Under the pieces are notes generated by a model. That model was not told the DNA's origin, searched no databases, and was given only the letters and a program-made list of their open reading frames with translations. Below, piece by piece: positions 1 through 10,295 of a stretch of DNA of 64,000 nt. Each line of letters starts with the position of its first letter. Within the stretch, counting starts at the first letter, position 1. Source of the DNA: Nemania diffusa (taxonomy: Eukaryota; Ascomycota; Sordariomycetes; Xylariales; Xylariaceae); the NCBI GenBank assembly GCA_038501195.1, contig JBBPUQ010000007.1, forward strand, positions 2,457,501 through 2,521,500, read 5' to 3'. The position numbers were made by a program, and so were the translations under genes.

Positions 1-1415
1 GTACTCCCATTTCCGCTTGAATAGCTCGACGTCACTATCTGTCATATCATCATGCTCTGCAAGGAGTGCCGGTTTGATTTGCGCGTCAAAATTTCGAAGG
101 AACGCCTTTCGCCACTCTCGGAGCGTGCGAGAGTAGTGTGCACCAATGTTTTTAAAGGAGGACGGTATGAGGCGGCCCTGTGAGCCTTCTTGAATAGACG
201 AAAACAAGAAAGAGACGGTAGGCAGATGGCAGCCGGGGAAGATATATTTTCTGATGAAGTCGGTAGTCCGGCTGTAGTTTTCGTATCGCTAAAGGACAAG
301 TTGTTTGTAAGATAAATATCAAAAATATAAAAGAAAGTGAACTTACCGTGTTTCGCATTGTGCTACACTGGAATACGGCAATTCCGCCATTTGGCTTCAG
401 TAGACGGTCGACACATTCAAAATATGTCTTGAGGTATTCTTTCCCCACATGTTCTAGCATCTCAATGCTGATTATTTTATCGTACAATGTGTCTTTCGGC
501 GTCGGACATGCTCGATAATCGCAAAGTAGCACTTCAATATTTTCGGTGAGGCCCGCTTCAGCTATCCGTTGTTCTGCGAGCTCTTTCTGCTCTGCACTGA
601 GTGTGAGCGAGGTCACACGGCACCCTGTTGTGTTGACGGCGAGGATTGCGAACGAGCCCCAGCCAGTCCCAATTTCAAGTATGTGATCTGTAGATTTTAT
701 ATGAGCGCTATCAATTATATGTTTCAGCTTAGTCTGCTGAGCTTGCTCTAAAGATTCGACAGAAGACTTTGGGTCCGACTTGGGACGCCATATTGCGCAA
801 GAGTAAGTCATGTCCGGCGATAGAAAAGCAGCAAACATCTCGTTGCTAATATCATAATGGGCAGAGACATTTAGACGAGAATTGGCCAAAGTGTTTGTAG
901 TTCGGGCAAGGCTGCTAATAGCTAATGAGATAGAAGAAGCAAGTGTTGTGCCGTCGGAGAGTTGGTCACGATTCCGGATAAATATCTATAACTCACTTCA
1001 TTAGCGTATTCTGTGATTCTTTCTCGCAAACTAGCTGACCTCGAAGAACGACGTCAAATCTGGACATGAAATTTCGCCAAGCATGTAACTTTCGGCAAAT
1101 CCCTAGAACAATCAGATTGTTAGGGCCATTTCTCTGCTATGTTCACACGTAAATGGGCTGTGGTAGACAAACCATATCAGCGAACAAGAGCATCCGTACC
1201 CAAAATGCCTCCTTGTGTACCGTGATTTCTGAATATGGCTCCAAAGGGGAACGAGATGCTTTCCCGTATGTAGCTATGTCCTTCCCTTCGCCAACTCTAA
1301 GCTGTCCAACATTTATCTTGCGAAACAGGGATAGAACATATTTTCTGGATATTTGGACAGCCGGATCCCATGCAACCATCCCCACGTATTGCTTTATGAA
1401 GTCGACGAGGGCCAT
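1..1415 (-). CDS. Cyclopropane-fatty-acyl-phospholipid synthase-like SAM methyltransferase, 3' end outside window
   Basis: Exons on the minus strand are 1415-1173, 1102-1040, 985-347 and 288 to beyond position 1. The introns are 1172-1103 (GTTTGT...CTAG, branch CTAAC), 1039-986 (GTCAGC...ATAG, branch CTAAT) and 346-289 (GTAAGT...TTAG). The spliced reading gives at least 411 residues; the family in fungi has about 480-520, so only the C-terminus is missing. Visible motifs are the AHYDISNEMFAAFLS block around residue 144, YSCAIW (163-168), the SAM-binding loop LEIGTGWGS (205-213), and DFIRKYIFPG just after the last intron. The family transfers a methyl group from S-adenosylmethionine onto lipid acyl chains or similar substrates. 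The true substrate here is unknown. The start at 1415 was chosen because MALVDFIKQ matches where relatives begin; an in-frame ATG at 1463 is possible. Exons and frames look intact. Confidence 0.88.
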
Positions 1416-1907
1416 CACGCGACCGACTGATAACTCAGTAAACAGAAAACGTTCAAAGGACATACAGGATGAGGTTAAACTGAGAGGAAGAGTTCCAGTT
1501 TACGTATTGCGGAACATGCTAAATATATATTATCCACGAGGGTCGTGACACACCCACACACATACAACTGGATCTATTAGAGCGAGTCGCCGCATTGGAA
1601 TGATACCTTCCATTTCCGATGGAGATCCTATGGAGATCCAGAGAGCCAATTCCTTCCGCGGTATGGCGAGACACACAGAATTGTTTATCATAAATCGGAT
1701 AAACCTGCAGCATGACCCAATCGTAGATAAGACTGTTATCGAGCGGCACAGTCGACTTACTAAAATATGTAGCATTTTGTATCCTATCACAATTTCCATA
1801 CTCGACAAGGGGGCACCGAAGGTTGCTATAAGTTTAAAATCTTTGGTCGTCATGACCATCCTAACCTAGATTGTATTAGGCCAGGACACCATCCCCTGTA
1901 GAAGTGT

Positions 1908-1933
1908 AGGGAGGTTAGACCTCCATTTTTTTC
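1908..1933 (+). repeat. Hairpin followed by T-run
   Basis: An inverted repeat ggaggt-tag-acctcc is followed directly by a run of T. It looks like a pol III or bacterial-style terminator, but no RNA gene is recognisable upstream. It may be the end of a decayed element. Confidence 0.35.
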
Positions 1934-3411
1934 TCTTTGAGTTATTAATTTTTATTCTTGTTACTTGTTTAACTGGCTAGTCGTAGCCCCTTCCCAACTG
2001 GTTCGGCAGTAAACTGCTATTTTACCTAGCAGTCTATTTAGGCTACGACATTTGTAAAGTTAACCAGTTATTTAACTACTAACTATTAGTGGATTAGCTA
2101 CGGGTCAACTGGCTGCTAATGATCACTGGTCGCAAAACCAGCGTTATAATGTATAGAACTCCTAAAGCTAGATGATAAAGTATGGGAAAATCAAGAAATA
2201 TGTATGACTTAAAAAGTGTGGGTGAATCCGCTGATATAGGTCAGAAGACCTTAGGTAAAGTGTTTCAAAAGTGTGCGCGAAGATTTGTACATTCATAGTA
2301 ATACTGTGGCTTGGGGTGGCTAGCCGCTAGTATGATCAGGTGGCAGAAAAACCAACCTCCGAAATATGAGTGGCTTGAGGGCACTAGTACTATTTCTCCT
2401 CTACTTTTCGGATTTTAGCAGGGGTCAGTGAGCACCCCTCAACAGTAAGCGATTGTTCAATATCACCTGTAATAAAAATTAAATAAATAAATAAATTATA
2501 TGAATTTAATTACTAGCTTAATTATCATAACTAAGCCTGACTAACATAGTTAGCTTAATGTTAACCAGGTCAGTTAAGTTTAACCAAGTCTAGTTAGATC
2601 AACTAGGTCAGTTAGGTTAGTGAAGTCAGTCACGTCCGATTACCCTTTCAGGGTTATTTTAATAAATTTATTTTTCATGTTTTATTTTAAGCGGTATTAA
2701 TGGCCCATTGTTGTAAACTACCCCTTTATATAACAGAAAAGTGAAGGAAACATAGGTTTGTCGGTATTGGTATACCTAGCCCCCATTCCCCGCTCTATAT
2801 CGATAGTCAGCCAAACAAATATCAGTTCAAACGAACAACAAGTAGGTATATTGGACTCATAGCTTAAATGGTATGTAATATATTCTGAACGTAGGTGGGA
2901 ACTAACCAGCTGCATGCTCCCGACTAAACTAGTCAGCATCCTGAAGGTCACGTACGTTCGAGCTTTCAAAATGTGGAGTGTTATAAGTAGGAAAAACGGA
3001 AGCAGCGCTTTAAAGATCAAACTAAGGATTATATAATCTTAGAGGAGCTTGCGATTTTTTCCCACCGAAATGTACAAAGCTTAATGTACTAATATCTCGC
3101 AAAGCATGAACTAATATATTTATCCGGGGAGCAAGAAGACAGACGAAGGTACTATAGGTTATCAAGACCCCAATTTAACTACAATCGGAACCAAAGCTCT
3201 ATAAGCACTCTAGACTACTAAAGAAACCCGTCTAATATCACCGATAAAGCATTGTAACAGTGTGGGCGATCAAGCCACCCAAGCCACACGCAGTGTGGCT
3301 TGTGCCAGCCTATAAATCGCGCAGCCTGTTGGAGCTACCTGTACATTTAGTTCTATAGAAAACACACACGTTTTTGAGTATAAGTTGCTTCTTTCTGTTC
3401 ACTTCCTCAAG

Positions 3412-3436
3412 GGAGGCTTCGCCTCCCTACTCTAGG
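3412..3436 (+). repeat. Perfect 7-bp hairpin followed by CTAG
   Basis: gggaggc-ttc-gcctccc is a perfect stem with a 3-base loop, and CTCTAG follows within a few bases. A short GC hairpin just upstream of CTAG is the layout of a Helitron 3' end. It also lies just downstream of the stop of the dead PCMT gene, so an ordinary transcript hairpin is possible. Confidence 0.35.
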
Positions 3437-3455
3437 GGCCTATTTGGTTAGGCTT

Positions 3456-4249
3456 CTAGGGGTAGATCGCACGGTCTATTTTAGCATCCATACGCGATAC
3501 ACATTGAGCCTGACATAACTTGGTTTTGGTAACGTTACCATCCTCATCTTTCTCTACTGTCCAGATGTACTGATCGGAGGACGAGTTATTCTCTACATCG
3601 GCAATAGGTATGAACAATCGGCCCGGGCTTCTAAGCTGTCGTACAAGTTCGTCATGTAGTCGGACCACCGCGGCACCGACGTGTATAATGTCCCAGTCAC
3701 CATCGTCGGAGCACAATGAGCTGTTGCTCGCTTCAGACCGCCCTTTTCGTCCATCCCCCAGACGGTAGCGAGCATTGTAGCACCATCAACAGACTTGCGC
3801 ATGTTTGTTTCGCCCAGCTTGCGCAGCTCCTCGGCGTGATCGACACCGACGATGATGCTTGTCTCACCAGCGAGCTCGGCAAAGAGGGGGTCCAGGAAGC
3901 CGCTGCCGCTGCCTATATCCAAGATTCTTCGTGGCAGGCCTCTAACACCAATAACAGCTTCGTCGCTATCTATAGGCTGCTCGATCTTTGGTACCAAATA
4001 CGGAAGCAACAACTCGACTGCTCAGGCATGCATAGACGTCGCAATTAATGTAACTTGGTGACTCGGGAATTGCGGGCGGTCGTCGTATGCGTTCCCGGGC
4101 GCATAATAGCCACGATCTACTTTCAAAAATGGTAATCGAATAATTGGTCGAGTAATAAGCTTCATCTGGCCCAAATAATCGATGAGGGATTCATTGAAAT
4201 TTATTTTGTTAAATTGAGGTACTGTTATGGCGCTTGTTTCTTTTTGCAT
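3456..4249 (-). pseudogene. Protein-L-isoaspartate O-methyltransferase (PCMT) pseudogene
   Basis: PCMT repairs isoaspartyl residues in damaged proteins using S-adenosylmethionine. On the minus strand the N-terminal part (from ATG at 4249) carries FLKVDRGYYAPGNAYDDRPQ, then the reading meets an in-frame TGA at 4024-4022, exactly where relatives continue into the helix that here reads AVELLLPYLVP. The SAM loop RILDIGSGSGFLDPLFAEL and VGVDHAEEL follow. Near 3755-3770 the frame must shift to recover LGDGRKG, then DWDIIHVGAA, PGRLFIP and QYIWTVEKDEDGNVTKTKL, ending at TAG 3458-3456. Total span and domain order fit a full-length gene of about 250 residues. One stop plus one frameshift make it a pseudogene; the TGA is compatible with a CGA-to-TGA (C-to-T) change. 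No intron at either break fits GT-AG rules. Confidence 0.82.
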
Positions 4250-5280
4250 GTTAAAAAGTAGTTATAAAAGTCTATGGAGACTTTTAACAAGTAAAACAAG
4301 TCAAGCGGATATAGTTTGAACGCAATTAATAAAGGTTTAGGTTAGAAGAATCCACTAACAATACAAGCTCGTTTAAACTCCACAGGTAGTACTGCTAATA
4401 TCTAGCTACAAGATCCGTCAACTTAATTAGTTGCGTATAAAGGTTAATCATGCGGGTAAGTTAGCAGCAGGGTAAAAGAAAAGATTTAGAAAAGCAAGGG
4501 TTGGAGTATATACACTGGCTGGCTATTTAAACCCACTACGTGAGTTGTTCCTCGACTATGATGAGTACTGCCAAGGGGATAATTACAAGGAATACATCCT
4601 AAGACAGCGGCTATTTCGCTGGATAGGAATAATATGGTTAATTTTACTGTAGTCGATTGTCTGAGGACTTCTAGTATTAGTCAGGGTCGATCCTTAGAGC
4701 ATAGTGTAACAGTGCGGTTAAACCTGCAGTGAAAGGTAAAGGTAATTATTTATTAGGCCTAACCATTCTCATCAGCGTTGATTTTTTCTATTTATTTCGA
4801 GCAGTTGTTTCAGTCGACTGTTTTTATTTAGCCAGGCAGGTTTCCTACTCTAAAATCCTACTATTGCATTGATTTATCAGCATTATTTTGAATACATGTG
4901 AAATCTCGTCAGTCTCCAATGTGCGGTCTGTGCTATTTACACGTTCCGCTTTCATAAGTCAATTTGAATGGCGGTATGTTATTATGTAAGAGGGCGGTAC
5001 CGAGGCCTACGAGTTATCGCGTTTTCCGCCGATGCGCTACTTGAGGGGTCGGTACAACTAATGTATTTTGATAAGGGCTGTAATACAAAGACCTAATTGG
5101 CTAAGCAGGAGGGGCGATTGTAGTATCATACGGTAGTTGTTATCGACGTACGGGGCTAGTCATGACGTTCAAGCTGTCACCTTGTTTTGGTAAATATAAA
5201 GTAGCCTAGCAATAGACTTGGAAGCAACAATATTCTCTATAAGAAGTACGAGATTTCTCGGGGTTTTCAGAGTTCCCCAA
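4250..5280. other. Spacer without recognisable gene
   Basis: AT-leaning sequence with stops in all frames. I find no long frame, RNA gene or clear repeat. It may hold the promoter of the small gene at 5423. Confidence 0.5.
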
Positions 5281-5422
5281 CAACACAAACCAACCAAAAT
5301 TCCCCTGGTTTTTTACCCTTGCCTTCAATACATCTCAACGAATTATCTTAGTAGATTACAAAGTAAGTGAAGTAATGGAATTACATCTGCATTGAATTAA
5401 TTATTAATTTCAATTTCTAGAA

Positions 5423-5581
5423 ATGTGCGATCGATATTACGAAGTCTGCGCCTGGTGCGAGTCTGAACTTGGACCTTCGAAGTTCTGGCCTTGCTCAAAA
5501 GATACTTATTGTGCGGAGATTAATGACATATCTTACTCGGAGGGAAATCTGTGTTCTGTTTGTCGGGCCAAATCCAACTAA
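5423..5581 (+). CDS. Small cysteine-rich protein (52 aa), possible zinc-binding CxxC protein
   Basis: A 53-codon frame from ATG 5423 to TAA 5579-5581 encodes a protein with seven cysteines (2, 9, 12, 24, 30, 44, 47). They include two CxxC pairs, CAWC and CSVC, spaced like a small zinc-binding or disulfide fold. There is no hydrophobic signal peptide, so classical secretion is not supported. A textbook intron lies just upstream: GTAAGT at 5363 to TTTCTAG at 5420, 58 bp, which would be a 5'-UTR intron ending two bases before the ATG. That placement, clean codon use and high cysteine content argue that the frame is real despite its size. Many fungi have short proteins beginning MC with CxxC pairs and no known function; membership is inferred, not proven. 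Confidence 0.55.
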   Translation: MCDRYYEVCAWCESELGPSKFWPCSKDTYCAEINDISYSEGNLCSVCRAKSN

Positions 5582-6917
5582 GGTAGTAGTTGCATATTAG
5601 TCGATAAGAATTTGAGGGGCTGGGAGGAAAGAAAACGTTGTATTTCCTGTATATGAAGTTATTCGTAATGTGATATGGGGTAGTATCCATTAGTTGATCT
5701 TTTTCTAACTCTCATCTTGCAACGCTAAGGGCATTAGAAGCATTTATCTAGGCAATATTTCTTCACTGGCATGGGGCCTGTTTTAGGGTATGAAAACGGA
5801 TGAAGATCATTTCAGCGAATTTGCTAACATTTATTAAACTGTTGAGACTTCCAAATGATACCTAAGGTCAGATTTAAATTTTCAGATTTGAAGTTTTACT
5901 TCAAGATCAACAACATACCAAGCTACGTAAATGATGTTTAAACAAGTCGTTTACGAAAGCTGTACATTGAATGAAGCAATATATAATACTTTAATATATA
6001 GTTTTATATTTATCATCTGCAAGCAACTTGAATGTAGCTAGTAATAATGCTAGTAACTTAAGTATAAGTATATTTTGAACATTAGTTATCGGAAACTTGA
6101 ATAATTTATATAAACATGCAAGTTTGTTAAACTAACGATGCCTTTTTAAATCAAACAACTGAAGCTAATTAAGAAGTTTCCATTTTACTCCTTGGGCCTA
6201 AAAAAACCGCTCCCACTAGCCTCCCAAGTCACAGGGACCAATCAAGAAATACCTTCGGTACCTAAGATACTAGTAATGATATCTACCGACTCCTCGTGGC
6301 TCTCCACAACTCCCATATATCTACACTTTACTTAAAGCTACCTATATGTCAAAATATATTTCCTGACTCAACCTTAGACATTAAAACGGAACGTGTAAAT
6401 CACTCGCATCGCACTCTAGACGCCTGACGAGGATCACAATAGCACTTCGAAAGATTTCTGGCTTCAATCCATCAAGAAAAATAAAATCTATTCAATAAGA
6501 CCGGGGCCTGCTGGGGGAATGGTCTAGCTTTATAGCTTGTGGCTGTGCTTGGCAGGTGGCTTGCTACATAGGTACAGGTACCTATTCTGCCGGATTATTC
6601 CCCACTCTTTAGTCACCGCCCTCAGGTCTTGCAGCGATATCAGCAGCTAAGTAGGGCTACAGACCTCTGGCGCGACCGCAGAAACCCTCTGTGGTGGTAC
6701 AACTTTGTAAGTGTGTCTGCCATCCTCAGCTTGTTGCAGCTATGAGGTGAGATCGTACGGCTCTAGTATGCTTTTCCCTCGCCCGCATAGCTCCGAGCAG
6801 GACGGCGCGATCTATGGTGTATTGAGAAACGCCAGTGCCGTTTCACTGCGTTACTCCTATCAAAGTATATAGTATAAGTTACACACATTTGGTTATAAGT
6901 ATCTCAACGGTTTGCCG
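5582..6917. other. Spacer with a possible relic of a Trp-rich membrane-protein tail
   Basis: 5600-6450 is AT-rich with stops in every frame. At about 6662-6745 (+) a short frame reads DLWRDRRNPLWWYNF followed by a hydrophobic run and a stop. This resembles the C-terminal end of some fungal proteins with RRDPLWW-type motifs before a membrane segment. The surrounding sequence is broken, so at most this is a decayed fragment. Confidence 0.3.
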
Positions 6918-8245
6918 TCATATGGCCCTCTCAGCCCATGATTGAATGATACCTTCACTGCTTCCCTTATACTCCTTCACTACTACTTGCTCCTTTTCAA
7001 GGAAGGTGTTAGCATGCACAAACAGGCTCCAGCGTACCGGCAACATGCTGACGCCATTTCCCATACTCGCCACCAACCGACGTCATATCTTTGTAGTATT
7101 CCCTGTACGGTTCGAAATTCGCCGTGCAACGCCGTACGTGAATTTGGCATAGGAATCTGCCTAAGGATGGCTTTCCGTGTGACGCCATCTTGTCACGGTC
7201 AACTTTACCCGTTAGGCGGTTCGTTGCTGCATCATAAAGTATGCTAATAACCCCGCCACCATCCTTAAGAAGGTGTTTCAAGATTGCCCAATGTGCCTAT
7301 TGGAATGGCTAGCGCCGCAACTGTGAAAATATTAGAAGTAAGGTGTTAGAATCAAAATACCCTCTTATATGCCTGGCCCCATGTCTTTTGTTCGGAATTG
7401 TAGTACGAAAGCCCCTGAAGCCCCCCACACCGATTTGTAGATGCATATTATAGTGAACTATTATTATTAAAATCGCTATATATAAGTAGAGATGCTAAGT
7501 CCTCTTGATTGCACTCAGGGTCATCTGTAGTAATATCTGTTTCGTCAGGGTGCCCGAAAATGTTGAGTAGTTCCTTGTTATCAATATGGCCCGGCATTCT
7601 TCAGCACTTAGCGCGATAGTGCCAAACACGGATGTCCACGTCTAGCCCAGGTGATACCAAGTAGTGGTGGTGCGGCTAGTCAAGGGGGCGATAGGAGGAT
7701 TCTCCTTATCGAATTTGTATTGGTCAGTACTTGTTTCACTTAGTAACTTGCTGCTCCCATGCCCGAGTAGTTCGTGTATGGTTGTCGTAATGAATCAAAT
7801 GACGTAAGTGCATTTCCTGAAATTTTCAACTTCCGTGTTGGAAACGTAATGATACAGACGTGAGGGCTATCGTTTGCGTTCATTCGGTTGGCAAAAATGA
7901 TGTTCTTGAACCCACACGTCTTCCTAATATCATTATATTAGAGTGGTGTTAGTATTCTAAGGTCTTGGGAACTGGGAAAGATATAGGTACACATAGATTT
8001 GGGACATCTGTAGCTTCGAAAGAGTAGCTAGTACAAACGGCCAGAGGTCCAAAGCTATGTCAGTATTACTCTTCATCTCATGTTATGCGATTTCAAGGCT
8101 TACAGTAGCTGTTGGTATAATCTGGTGCCACGAAATTATCTTTCTCAAAGGGGCCTTTGCCGTCATTGACACCGTGGACAGCCCAGGGAAGCACGCGGAT
8201 AAAAACGGTAGAACGATCAGCGAAGTGTCTCATCTTCTCTGAGGC
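6918..8245 (-). pseudogene. Dipeptidyl peptidase III (M49 zinc peptidase) pseudogene, C-terminal two thirds
   Basis: DPP III removes dipeptides from the N-terminus of short peptides in the cytosol. Going down the minus strand the pieces appear in family order: FIRVLPWAV, KGPFEKDNFVAPDYTN (about 8205-8110), NDIRKTCGFKNIIFANRMN (about 7940-7880), the zinc motif HELLGHG (7776-7759 encode HELLGH), FDKENPPI, the second metal motif EECRA (7602-7588), LKHLLKDGGGV and GKPSLGRFLC (about 7280-7160), and finally NTFLEKEQVVVKEYKG with GIIQSWAER ending at TGA 6920-6918. These pieces lie in different frames and are separated by stops (for example TAG before AHWAILKHLL) and by a one-base shift near 7025. 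The N-terminal third is not recognisable between 8250 and 9100. The gene is clearly dead, although both metal motifs survive. Confidence 0.85.
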
Positions 8246-9207
8246 GTTATATCAAGACAACTTAGATGATAGGAGTGAAGCAGATGAACTTCAAGAGGAC
8301 GCAGAGATACACCTCAAGAGGCGCGACCCAGATGTCACAGGCTTCTTGAATGAGGCCGACTATGATAAATACATACCTATCTTTTAGAGATGATGATCGG
8401 GATGGAAAGGTGTAGCGATTAAATAGCAATTTAATTCCAGTCTAGGTATATAGATGGATAATTCAATTGTCACACGGGCAAAACTGCCAAGACCTACAGG
8501 AAGCTATTGACTGGTTATAGGCATACGCGCCTAACAGTCTAAGACCTAACCCACCTGTATTGAGGCTATCGGAGGAGGCAGGTCACCTGGACCTGCAACC
8601 ATATGCAAGGAAAGCCAACAGTCCTAGAGGTACCAGATTGTATAGACTGTAGCCTAGGAGCCTTTGGGTACAAATAGGACTAATTTCTCTTTCCTTTCAG
8701 CCAGGAGGGAATCATGGACCATGCGAGACCAAACTGATTTATTAGTTGATTATAGACCTCGTTCCAAGCCCTAGATAGTTAGCCCTTGTCATATTAATTG
8801 ACCATATTATAGAGATAGTTGTGTAATACTAGCTTTGAAAGCTTGTTTCCGTCCTAGTTCTTCAACCTTTGTATGCACTATCACCTCTCATTGCCGTCCT
8901 AGAGTATTTCTCAGGCTAAAATATTGCAGGTTCCATGAAATAACTTCTTGAAAAGAAAAATCGGTTCCGTATCGGCTAGTCATTTTGTTATCGAGTTTAA
9001 TGTATTATAACGTGTCCGTGGCAGCTGCGGCCTATCGCAGATCGTAGGACCGTGTAGCCGATTCGGCTCCGATCACTAGCCGCTCGCGCTCTCGATTTCT
9101 AGTGTATATTATATATACATATCAAACGACCCTCATAAGTTAGTCCTTGTAGTTGTGTCAATTCCTCGCCCATATATATATCTCTCTAGTTTCTTGCCCT
9201 TACCACT
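8246..9207. other. Spacer between DPP III relic and dehydrogenase
   Basis: An acidic open frame at 8157-8387 (+) overlaps the DPP III relic antisense and has no family signature. The rest has stops in all frames. TATATATA runs at about 9108-9118 and 9171-9180 precede the dehydrogenase and may serve as its promoter. Confidence 0.4.
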
Positions 9208-10295
9208 ATGGCTTTGCCAGACCCTACCAATCCTTATGCCAAAGCTCACGCTAATCCTCAGGGCTACGGTGATGCGCGGCCGACGTCGATCCAAATTGTA
9301 GAAGGTGAGGGCCTCGTTAATTGTATGGGAGGAAAGGTCATGCTTGTAACGGGATCTACATCTGGAATTGGTGTCGATACTGTCCGAGCCCTCCACTTGA
9401 CTGGGGCAGACGTGTATATGCAGGCTCGAGACCTGAAGAAAGCAGAAGCCGTTCGAGGAGACATACTCGGCACGAGTGAAGGGAAGGGAAAGCTGGAGAT
9501 TATTCTGATGGATCTGAACTCTCTCGAGTCCATCCGAGAAGGTGTAAAAGACTTCTTGATCAAGGCTCCGAAGCTGAATGTTCTAGTAAATAATGCGGGT
9601 ACGTCATCTGCTAACCCCAAGAACTTGAGGCATGGACTAACAATCACCCTACAATTACAGGAGTTCGCAACACTCCTGGAACCCGAACGGTCGATGGTTT
9701 CGAGACACAGTTTGGCGTTAATCATCTTGCCCATTTCCTGCTATTCCAACTTCTCTTGCCGATTCTTCTTTCCTCTAGCACGCCCTCATTCAACTCTCGT
9801 GTTATCAACGTGACTTCGGGCGCACACAAGGGTAGCCGCATCATCTTCGACAACCCTAACTTGGAGGGTATTTATAACCCCCGAATGGCTTATTCCCAGA
9901 GTAAGACTGCGAACATCTTGATGGCAAATTCCATCGAGCGTCTATATGGTGATTCAGGTGTTCATGGTCTATCTGTCCACCCGGGCTGCATCTCTACAAA
10001 CCTCCAAAAGTACGACTTGCGTACCGAGAAAGAGAAAGATGACTACCTCCGTGGTAATCCGGCGCTACAGAAGGTTCTTAAGAGTACAAGCCAAGGGGCG
10101 GCTACACAAGTCTGGGCAGCAGTTGGCAAGGTTTGGGAGGGAAAGGGGGGGCTGTACCTCGAGGAATGTAGAAAGGGACACCAGTGCGAAGAACCGGACA
10201 TATTGAATGGAGGCTACAAGGCCTTTGTTTTTGATGTGGAAGCAGAGGACAAGCTATGGGACATGAGTTGTTTAATGGTTGGTATAAATAAGTGA
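9208..10295 (+). CDS. Short-chain dehydrogenase/reductase (SDR), 341 aa
   Basis: Exons are 9208-9598 and 9661-10295, with one 62-bp intron (GTACGT...TTACAG, branch CTAAC). Joining gives an uninterrupted 341-residue protein. It has the NAD(P)-binding TGSTSGIG at residues 48-55, NNAG at 128-131, catalytic Ser in VTSGAH (183), and the YxxxK pair Tyr208/Lys212. This is the layout of retinol-dehydrogenase/WWOX-like SDRs that reduce or oxidise small carbonyl or alcohol substrates; the substrate is unknown. The C-terminal GGLYLEECRKGHQ is typical of this fungal subgroup. There is no signal peptide. The intron interrupts the codon for the glycine in NNAG. All catalytic residues are present, so the gene looks functional. 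Confidence 0.9.

Larger units (their letters stand above)
1416..3455. other. Gene-poor spacer with inverted and degenerate repeats
   Basis: No convincing gene is seen. Open frames at 1530-1859 (-) and 1600-1869 (+) overlap antisense and match no family I know. The stretch 1960-2680 is full of degenerate TTAACTGG / CAGTTAGG-type words and contains an 8-bp inverted repeat (tcgtagcc near 1980, ggctacga near 2042), which suggests an old mobile-element relic. Hairpins followed by a T-run (1908-1933) or by CTAG (3412-3436) are described separately. Confidence 0.4.

Noticed and set aside
1530..1859. Minus-strand frame of 109 codons upstream of the CFA-synthase-like gene
   Set aside because: No family match, and an opposing frame of similar length exists; not needed to complete the neighbouring gene.
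8157..8387. Acidic plus-strand frame
   Set aside because: Overlaps the DPP III relic antisense, has no family motif and no start or splice evidence.
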